Source: an uncultured Bacteroidales bacterium (GTDB lineage: Bacteria; Bacteroidota; Bacteroidia; Bacteroidales; Marinilabiliaceae). Taken from it: a stretch of 12,066 nucleotides of DNA. Shown in pieces: positions 7,069-12,066 of the stretch; the first letter of the stretch is position 1; each line of letters starts with the position of its first letter. The stretch spans positions 1 through 12,066 of the forward strand of contig CAKVCS010000020.1 of the NCBI GenBank assembly GCA_934725785.1. Direction: 5' to 3'. The notes beneath the pieces were generated by a model that saw nothing but the letters and a program-made list of their open reading frames with translations, had not been told where the DNA came from and made no database searches. The position numbers and the translations under genes were made by a program.

Positions 7069-8169
7069 CTAATCCTCTTTTATCTTATTGAAGTTCTTGT
7101 GTCGCCAGTTCATTTTCTTGTATGCCTCGGTGCTTCCCTTTGGCACGTGCAGCACCGCCTGGTTCGGGTTTGCGAAGTTTTTCAGAAACGAGGGAGGTGT
7201 CGAGCCTAAGCATGTTATGTCTGTCAGTCGCTTGCAGCCGCTGAAAGCGTTCTGCCCCACTTCCTCGATAGATGAGGGAAGAGTGACGCTTCTCAGGCTC
7301 GTGCAGTCGCAGAACGCTCCGATGCCTATGCCTTTCACGCCTTCGGCAATGCTAACCTCGGTCAAAGATGAGCAGCCGCTAAACGCATGGGCGGGAATCT
7401 TGTCCAGTGTCCCTGGCAAGTCTATTCTTGTCAGAGCTTTGCACCCTTTGAACGCTCGCTCACCCATTGTTTTGAGGCCTCTTGGCAACTCCGCCTCCGC
7501 AAGGCCCATGCAGTGGGCGAAGCACGCTTCGCCTATCTTTTTTGCCGTGGCGGTGAATGACAAGCTTCTTATGTCAACGCACAATGCGAAAGCCTCCGTT
7601 TCTGCGCATTCCCTACCGTCCACGGTCATATGTCCTGAGGCCTCCGGGTGGCGGCAGCCGATTGCGTATACGCCGGCGAACCGGCTTGCAATGTGGTGGT
7701 TGCGATACAAGCTTACTGCGTCGAACGGCACAAGCAGGGTGGCGGATGAGGGAATGTCTGTGAAGTTCTCCGCGCCGACTTCTGGTGGCGCCACGTTGTC
7801 TATGGAGACGCTCCTGAGTTTCGGGAGGTCGGCTATGGCACCGGCTCTTATTGCCGTTATGCCAGGGAGTTTTATAGCCGTTATCTCGTCCTGGTGAGTG
7901 AATGTGCCTGTGAGCACCTGGAGCACCGGGTATGTGTATGTCTCAGACTTAACCCTTAGGCCTCCAAAAGCGTTCTGATATACCCCCCTCTTGTTGACGA
8001 CAACTTTTGCCAATACGATTATGTCGCCCCGCAATGCCCAGTTTCGCGGATTGCCCACGGAGTGCCCGTCCTCTTTATATATCAGTCCGTTGCCGTCTTT
8101 TATTATGGATGAGTCAGAAGCCGTGCATAAGGCATCATAAATTCTTGAAATTACGTGAATTAACCCCAT
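7069..8169 (-). CDS. BspA-type leucine-rich-repeat protein without signal peptide
   Basis: This 366-residue protein carries LRR_5 repeats of the BspA/Treponema pallidum type, which usually bind host or bacterial surface ligands. Five repeats of about 23 residues run through about 213-330, each with the pattern IGxxAFxxCxxLxxVxLPxxLxx (for example MGERAFKGCKALTRIDLPGT). A C-terminal cap follows (LHVPKGSTEAYKKMNWRHKN). An earlier, more degenerate block at about 95-170 ends in a similar cap (LLVPFDAVSLYRN...FAGVYAIG), so two repeat blocks are present. Family members are normally exported, yet the N-terminus MGLIHVISRIYDALCTASDS is no signal peptide and no lipobox is seen. It may be intracellular or N-terminally truncated; no alternative Met start nearby gives a signal. 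It lies 36 bases after the helicase gene in the same frame, separated from it by the TGA at 8206-8208, and is probably in the same operon. Confidence 0.85.
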   Translation of the reverse strand: MGLIHVISRIYDALCTASDSSIIKDGNGLIYKEDGHSVGNPRNWALRGDIIVLAKVVVNKRGVYQNAFGGLRVKSETYTYPVLQVLTGTFTHQDEITAIKLPGITAIRAGAIADLPKLRSVSIDNVAPPEVGAENFTDIPSSATLLVPFDAVSLYRNHHIASRFAGVYAIGCRHPEASGHMTVDGRECAETEAFALCVDIRSLSFTATAKKIGEACFAHCMGLAEAELPRGLKTMGERAFKGCKALTRIDLPGTLDKIPAHAFSGCSSLTEVSIAEGVKGIGIGAFCDCTSLRSVTLPSSIEEVGQNAFSGCKRLTDITCLGSTPPSFLKNFANPNQAVLHVPKGSTEAYKKMNWRHKNFNKIKED

Positions 8170-8205
8170 AGTTGTGTTTTGTGTAAGCTTCGCGCGAGCC
8201 TGTCG

Positions 8206-9975
8206 TCATGGTTGTTTCGCCGGCCTCCTCTTAGCCCCCCTGACGGCCTCGGCCTCCAGTGGGTTGTCTGGCCACGAGTGCTTCGGGTATCGGCGTTTCA
8301 GCTCTTTGCGCACTTCGAAATAGGTCTCTTTCCAGAAGTTTGCGAGGTCCTGCGTCAGCTGCACAGGCTTGTAGCCTGGCGAGAGAAGCTCCATCAGCAC
8401 GGGTCGCAGGCCCCCGTCCACGCATGGCGTGCGCTCCATCCCGAACACCTCCTGCAGCCTCACCCGCAGCACGGGGGCCTCGGCGGCGGCTCTGTACTCC
8501 ACCTTTATGTGGCTGCCCGTCGGCACCTCGATTCTCTCGGGCGCCAGCTTGTCGACCTCCTGTTGTTGCTCATACGTCAGCAGGTTGCGGACCACTTGCG
8601 CCATGTTGATCTTTTTCAGCTCGGCCACGGTGGTCGCTTTGCCTATGTACATGGGCAGCCATTCTGTGGCGCGGGCCAATATGGCCGAGGCGGAGGTGTC
8701 GGGCAACCCTAAGTCCGGATGCCATTCGCTCACTGTGGCTATGCGCTGCATGAGGCCTTTCACGTCGTCGTCAAAGTTCAGCATGCGCGCCGGCTCTACG
8801 TGGCCGCGGGGGGGGGGGGTGAGCCAGGTCAGCCGGGCGGGGTCGCGCTCGCCCCATGCGGCGACGTCGAGAGTCAGTGGTGTCAGGTCGGCCACCTCTA
8901 TCTCCGGTTTGCGTGTCCGTGCCATGCGGTGTTCCGTCGCCAGGCTCCACAGGCGGTAGCACACGCCGGCCGACAGTCGTCCGGCGCGCCCGGCTCTCTG
9001 GTCGGCCATGTCCATCGATATCCTGGTGGTCTCCAGGTGGCTCAGCCCGTTCGACGGGTCGTACACCATCTCGCGGCACAGCCCGGAGTCCACCACGACC
9101 CTCACGCCCTCAATGGTCAACGATGTCTCGGCTATCGGGGTGGCGAGGACCACTTTCCGCTCGCCTGTCTTGCTCGGGGCTATGGCCCGCCGCTGCTCGT
9201 TTGGCGGCAGCATCCCGTATAGCGGCAGCACGGCCGTCGCGCCCAGCCGGCCCGCGAGGAGGCTCTCCGCGCGCCTTATCTCCGCCTCGCCGGGCAGGAA
9301 TGCCAGTATGTCGCCCTCACACTCTTCGTGCGCCTTTCTCACCGCCGCCGCCACCGACTCCGCGCACGTGCGGGTGTCGCACTCTTCGCCTCGCCTCATG
9401 TCTACCGGATACATCCGCCCGCGGCTCTCTATGAGGGGGGCGTCCAGCAGGCGGCATATCGACGTGGCGTCTATCGTCGCGGACATTATCACAATCCGCA
9501 AATCGGGACGAAGCACCTGCTGAGCCTCGCGGGCCAGGGCGAGGGCTGTGTCGGCAAATATGCTGCGCTCGTGAAACTCGTCGAATATCAGTACCGTCAC
9601 GCCCTCAAGGCCCGGGTCGGATATTAGTCGGCGGGTCAGTATGCCCTCGGTGACCACCTCTATGCGAGTCTCTGCCGACGTCTTGTTGTCAAATCGTATG
9701 CTGTAGCCGACAGTCTTGCCAACGTCCTCACCTATCAGGTGGGCCATGCGTTCCGCTATCTGTCTCGCGGCAAGCCTGCGGGGCTCGAGCATCACCACGC
9801 GCCCTCCGCCTGCCGCCTCTTTGGCTATTGTCAGCGGCAGCAGGGTCGATTTGCCTGCGCCGGGAGGGGCTGTCACCACCAGCTGAGGGTGGCTCAGCAG
9901 GCTTTCATTCACCTTTTGCGCCACCTCGGCCGCGGGCAGGCTCCACGCCTCTCCGCTTATGTTGTCAAGACTCAT
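8206..9975 (-). CDS. hrpB: HrpB-like DEAH-box ATP-dependent helicase, internally shortened
   Basis: This 589-residue protein belongs to the HrpB branch of DExH helicases. Motif I is at 36-44 (APPGAGKST), Ia at 63-70 (LEPRRLAA), II at 132-135 (DEFH), III at 165-167 (SAT), V near 278-291 (ATPIAETSLTIEGV) and VI at 326-333 (QRAGRAGR). The C-terminal HrpB_C domain is also clear at about 430-575 (WLPMYIG, VPTGS, VRLQEVFG, LLSPGYKPVQLTQDLANFW, RRYPKH.WPDNPLEAEA). HrpB proteins are normally about 800-840 residues. Here LTWLTPPP (382-389), the start of the post-RecA region, is followed almost at once by HrpB_C sequence, so roughly 230 residues covering the winged-helix and helical-bundle region appear to be missing. 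The join is at a 12-base C run on the coding strand. The frame stays open, so a shortened protein could be made. It starts 25 bases after the regulator gene. Confidence 0.85.
   Translation of the reverse strand: MSLDNISGEAWSLPAAEVAQKVNESLLSHPQLVVTAPPGAGKSTLLPLTIAKEAAGGGRVVMLEPRRLAARQIAERMAHLIGEDVGKTVGYSIRFDNKTSAETRIEVVTEGILTRRLISDPGLEGVTVLIFDEFHERSIFADTALALAREAQQVLRPDLRIVIMSATIDATSICRLLDAPLIESRGRMYPVDMRRGEECDTRTCAESVAAAVRKAHEECEGDILAFLPGEAEIRRAESLLAGRLGATAVLPLYGMLPPNEQRRAIAPSKTGERKVVLATPIAETSLTIEGVRVVVDSGLCREMVYDPSNGLSHLETTRISMDMADQRAGRAGRLSAGVCYRLWSLATEHRMARTRKPEIEVADLTPLTLDVAAWGERDPARLTWLTPPPRGHVEPARMLNFDDDVKGLMQRIATVSEWHPDLGLPDTSASAILARATEWLPMYIGKATTVAELKKINMAQVVRNLLTYEQQQEVDKLAPERIEVPTGSHIKVEYRAAAEAPVLRVRLQEVFGMERTPCVDGGLRPVLMELLSPGYKPVQLTQDLANFWKETYFEVRKELKRRYPKHSWPDNPLEAEAVRGAKRRPAKQP
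8808..8819. repeat. 12-base homopolymer G tract inside the helicase gene
   Basis: Twelve G residues in a row (C on the coding strand) encode Thr-Pro-Pro-Pro-Arg at codons 386-390 of the helicase. Such tracts slip readily; loss or gain of one base would put ribosomes into frames that stop within about 5 to 20 codons. The tract also sits at the apparent internal deletion. Confidence 0.9.
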
Positions 9976-10000
9976 TTTCTGCTCTGCTCGTGCCTGTTAG

Positions 10001-11101
10001 TTAGTTTATGAGGCGAAGCACGCCCGCCCGCCACTCTTCGGGGGTTACGTATACGGTGTTGACGAATGCTGAGCTCATCTCTTTAGCGCTCGCGTAGCCC
10101 ACCATCTGCGCCACCTCGTCAATATCCTTGTCGGCAAGGTGTACCAGCAGCTCTTGCGCGTCGCGGACCCTCATCCGGTTCACATAGTCGCGGAACGAGC
10201 TGTTGCGTTGGCTGCTTATGGTCGATATCAGCTGACCCTCCGGTATGCCAAGCGACTCCGACATCGTCTCTATCGTCACGCCATTTACCCTGTACTCTTT
10301 CCGCTCCTCCCACTCCCTTATCGCGCTTATCACCTCAGGCTCGGGCAAGCCCTCCACATCACCCGACCGCTTGCTTTTCTTTGCTATGCCCTTAGAGCTT
10401 ATGTGCTTATAGTCCGAGCCGAAGTTTATGAACGAGAAGCCGAGGTATATGTACACGAAGCCACCCAGGGCGGTGTATATCGTGTTGAGCCAGCTCGGCC
10501 CTATCGTCGCCAGAGGACTGAATACGCCCCACCCGAAGAACATGATGAAGCTGTTGCGCATCCATTCCATTCGCTGAGACACGTCGTCCGAATAGTAGTT
10601 CTCCATCTGTCGGACGCACGTCCTGAATTTCCACAATATGCTCGCCGCGATAACCATTATCAAGATTACCCACAGTGCTGCGCATATATGGAACACGGTC
10701 CCGTATGCCCACTCCGGGCCGAAGGCCTCGTTGGCCGCGTCCGCCACGGATACGGCAAGCCAAAGGCCTGTGCACCACTTCATTGTCTTCCGCCCGTGCT
10801 CCGTGTTCTCCAGCAGGACGTCGACGACTTTCGAGTAAAGAAGTGCGACAAGCGTGTAGCACACGATGTCTATCAGAGTGTCAACATTCCCTGGCGCATG
10901 GAGTCGAAACGCCATAAGGCTCAGAGTCAAGTCCGCCAATATCACGGCGAGCAGAACGGTCAACAGCCCGCGCGCTTTGCGGTATGACGAGAACTGGCTG
11001 CTGCGGGGTATGCGTAATGACAGCAGGCCAGCGCACAGCGTTAGCAATATCCCTACAACGGTTGATATGACGTAGTCGTACGCCGAGTCAAAAAAATCCA
11101 T
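10001..11101 (-). CDS. Membrane-anchored AraC-family transcriptional regulator
   Basis: This 366-residue protein joins about seven hydrophobic segments (roughly 10-30, 45-66, 73-97, 109-126, 134-157, 184-200 and 205-227) to a cytoplasmic C-terminal DNA-binding domain. The AraC-type double helix-turn-helix lies at about 270-366: the first HTH is near 276-294 (TIETMSESLGIPEGQLISTI) and the second near 326-350 (DIDEVAQMVGYASAKEMSSA). The ending PEEWRAG matches the usual P-x-x-[YW]-R element. Such membrane AraC regulators are common in Bacteroidetes, where they may sense a membrane or periplasmic signal; the ligand here is unknown. A basic linker (KKSKRSG, 241-247) separates the two parts. It is the first gene of a probable three-gene run with the helicase and LRR genes. 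No exact -7 box is visible upstream; TATATTTT on the minus strand near 11128-11138 is the nearest candidate. Confidence 0.85.
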   Translation of the reverse strand: MDFFDSAYDYVISTVVGILLTLCAGLLSLRIPRSSQFSSYRKARGLLTVLLAVILADLTLSLMAFRLHAPGNVDTLIDIVCYTLVALLYSKVVDVLLENTEHGRKTMKWCTGLWLAVSVADAANEAFGPEWAYGTVFHICAALWVILIMVIAASILWKFRTCVRQMENYYSDDVSQRMEWMRNSFIMFFGWGVFSPLATIGPSWLNTIYTALGGFVYIYLGFSFINFGSDYKHISSKGIAKKSKRSGDVEGLPEPEVISAIREWEERKEYRVNGVTIETMSESLGIPEGQLISTISSQRNSSFRDYVNRMRVRDAQELLVHLADKDIDEVAQMVGYASAKEMSSAFVNTVYVTPEEWRAGVLRLIN

Positions 11102-11464
11102 CTTTTGTCATAGCATTTCCATTCGCTAAAATATATAAATATTCGATGCGTACGTATGCCAATGCAAAAAACGTGACTCTTCTTTACCCGATCCTCTCAA
11201 CCATACCGCCTCGGTCCTTATTCTTATGTCATCCTCCCGCTGTATCTTTATGCGCTGCCGCACAAAAAAATCGTGGGCATGTTTACTGACGAGCTTGACG
11301 CACAAAGAAGAAGCTGCCGCCAGATGGGAAAAACCCTCGGGCGGCGGCTTAAGCACCTACTGTATGAAATCGTGCAATATAGCTTTCTAAAGATTCAGTG
11401 CAAAACTGGAGCGAATGCACATATTGGTAGGTGATGCTGGCTTGTTGTAGAATTTTGTTTAGTC
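11102..11464. other. Intergenic leader between the small peptide gene and the regulator
   Basis: This 363-base stretch holds no convincing gene. A 76-codon minus-strand frame at 11126-11356 has no recognisable features and atypical composition. The part next to the regulator (11102-11150) is AT-rich and probably contains the regulator promoter. The only structure I see is the hairpin at 11311-11350. Confidence 0.6.
11311..11350. other. GC-rich hairpin in the leader of the regulator gene
   Basis: The 11-base arms AAGCTGCCGCC (11311-11321) and GGCGGCGGCTT (11340-11350) pair with one G-T wobble. The loop itself contains GGG-AAAAA-CCC, which can form a short inner stem. On the minus strand the stem is followed by CTTCTTTGTG, a poor U tract, so it could be a weak terminator for the small peptide transcript or a leader structure for the regulator. 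Its right arm region shares CCTCGGGCGGC with the terminator at 11785-11817. Confidence 0.45.
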
Positions 11465-11593
11465 TTACTTGCTTCCACTGAGTATTTTAATTAAAGCAAC
11501 GGCTGCTCCTACTATTCCTGCCACTGCGCCAACCTTTTTGGCTCCGCTGTCAATTTTGTCCAATGTTGAAGGCTTTTGTTCTGTGTTTGCCAT
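11465..11593 (-). CDS. Small single-span membrane peptide, function unknown
   Basis: This 42-residue peptide starts at the ATG at 11591-11593. It has a polar N-terminus (MANTEQKPSTLDKIDSGAKK), a hydrophobic segment at 21-38 (VGAVAGIVGAAVALIKIL) rich in Gly and Ala with spacing like a glycine zipper, and a short SGSK tail. This fits a single membrane-spanning or membrane-active peptide. There is no signal peptidase site and no double-glycine leader, so a secreted bacteriocin is not supported. A longer frame from 11707 adds 38 residues that run through the AT repeat (HIYIYIS), which looks like non-coding sequence. It stands alone between the KorB terminator and the regulator. Small size makes it uncertain, but the clean amphipathic layout and Lys flanks favour a real gene. 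Confidence 0.55.
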   Translation of the reverse strand: MANTEQKPSTLDKIDSGAKKVGAVAGIVGAAVALIKILSGSK

Positions 11594-11621
11594 AACCTTA
11601 ATGTTTTTGATTACGCAGCTA

Positions 11622-11637
11622 ATATATATATATATAT
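11622..11637. repeat. (AT)8 dinucleotide repeat upstream of the small peptide gene
   Basis: Eight AT units lie 28 bases before the ATG of the small peptide. That is where a -7 promoter element would be expected, with TTTTTTGTG about 35 bases further upstream on the minus strand. Repeat-length change could alter promoter spacing. Confidence 0.8.
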
Positions 11638-11784
11638 GCAAGCATCTCGGCGCTTTTAACACAAAAAAGTCGTCACTGACCTTTGGGTCATAGCCAACCT
11701 CCGCCATATTCTATTCCTGTTCGTATGCGCCAAGCCTCCAAGAACAGATTAGAGGCGGGTATGCCGGCAAAAGAAAAAATAATA

Positions 11785-11817
11785 AGCCGCCCGAGGTCAT
11801 AGAGACCTCGGGCGGCT
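11785..11817 (-). terminator. Intrinsic terminator of the KorB-like gene
   Basis: Perfect 14-base arms, AGCCGCCCGAGGTC (11785-11798) and GACCTCGGGCGGCT (11804-11817), enclose a five-base loop. On the minus strand the stem is followed by TATTATTTTTTCTTTT, a good U tract. It lies 26 bases after the stop of the KorB-like gene. Confidence 0.93.
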
Positions 11818-11843
11818 GCCAAATGTCCTCTTAGCGATTTGCG

Positions 11844-12066
11844 CTACTTGACCTCCCAGATGTCGTTGGTCTCCAGCAGCTCGGCGAAGTTGTGATACTT
11901 CTTCTGGCCCGACACCTCTTCAAGCTGGGCCCAGACGGCGTCATTGTATGTCGGGGCCTCCACGTCGCGTATCACGCCAAGGGCGACCGGGAAGTCCGGA
12001 CCCTCCATGAGGGCGAGCTTCAGCTGCAGGGTGTTGTCTTGGCAGTGGGCGTCGTGAACCAGGATG
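11844..12066 (-). CDS. korB: 2-oxoacid:ferredoxin oxidoreductase beta subunit, C-terminal part
   Basis: The last 73 residues of a protein that runs off the right edge are visible, ending at the TAG (11844-11846). They read ILVHDAHCQDNTLQLKLALM, then GPDFPVALGVIRDVEAPTYN, and end HNFAELLETNDIWEVK. The pattern of His-Asp followed by LxLKLALMxGPxFPVAxGVIRDVEAPTY is typical of the C-terminus of the thiamine-diphosphate-binding beta subunit of 2-oxoglutarate (or related 2-oxoacid) ferredoxin oxidoreductases in Bacteroidales. This enzyme interconverts a 2-oxoacid plus CoA with acyl-CoA, CO2 and reduced ferredoxin in anaerobic metabolism. The alpha subunit would be expected just outside the window. 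The diphosphate-binding motif is not visible in this part, so the substrate assignment is by similarity only. Confidence 0.82.
   Translation of the reverse strand, partial: ILVHDAHCQDNTLQLKLALMEGPDFPVALGVIRDVEAPTYNDAVWAQLEEVSGQKKYHNFAELLETNDIWEVK

Noticed and set aside
6349..7209. 286-codon plus-strand frame across both FKBP genes
   Set aside because: It runs antisense through a clear FKBP gene and the intergenic promoter; its product has no recognisable motif.
8170..8205. Helicase and LRR genes as one fused protein read through a stop
   Set aside because: They share a frame, but the HrpB C-terminus ends naturally before the TGA and the LRR gene has its own ATG after 12 codons; sharing a frame has a one in three chance.
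11126..11356. 76-codon minus-strand frame upstream of the regulator
   Set aside because: No recognisable features, runs through the hairpin and an AT-rich leader, and ends in sequence likely to hold the regulator promoter.
11465..11593. Small peptide as a class II bacteriocin precursor
   Set aside because: No double-glycine leader and no nearby peptidase-transporter or immunity gene in the window.
11594..11707. 38-residue N-terminal extension of the small membrane peptide
   Set aside because: It translates the AT repeat and shows no coding character; the ATG at 11591-11593 gives a compact peptide.

Overview
This window looks like a stretch of chromosome from a GC-rich member of the Bacteroidales; a Muribaculaceae-like gut bacterium is my best guess, but the family is an inference. 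The reasons are a lipoprotein FKBP paired with a second FKBP, a BspA-type leucine-rich-repeat protein, a membrane-anchored AraC-type regulator, a 2-oxoacid:ferredoxin oxidoreductase beta subunit, a TATCTTTG box matching the Bacteroidetes TAnnTTTG -7 element, and the general lack of strong Shine-Dalgarno sites.

Layout. Positions 2-5400 read on the plus strand: the 3' end of an unidentified gene, a GNAT acetyltransferase, an ABC-F ATPase of the Uup type, a PfkB-family sugar kinase, a decayed remnant of a restriction-modification protein, an ASCH/PUA-like protein and an exported beta-barrel-like protein. Two hairpins between the converging genes (5423-5458 and 5505-5539) look like intrinsic terminators. 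From about 5564 to the end, genes read on the minus strand. In transcription order these are the 3' end of a KorB-like subunit with its own terminator (11785-11817), a 42-residue membrane peptide preceded by an (AT)8 repeat, a tight run of membrane AraC regulator, HrpB-like helicase and LRR protein (gaps of 25 and 36 bases), then a promoter and a two-gene FKBP operon.

How the genes may work together. Most are housekeeping or envelope genes: translation and ribosome rescue (Uup), sugar phosphorylation, and periplasmic protein folding (FKBPs). The regulator, helicase and LRR genes are probably co-transcribed, but no shared function is evident. I see no complete defence system, CRISPR array, tRNA or rRNA.

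Most notable points: the HrpB homologue appears to lack roughly 230 internal residues, with the join next to a 12-base G tract; 3755-3986 is a frameshifted relic of a restriction-modification protein's C-terminus; the small membrane peptide has a dinucleotide repeat where its promoter should be; and the second FKBP probably starts at a TTG that a longest-ORF caller would miss. I found no convincing new multi-gene system.
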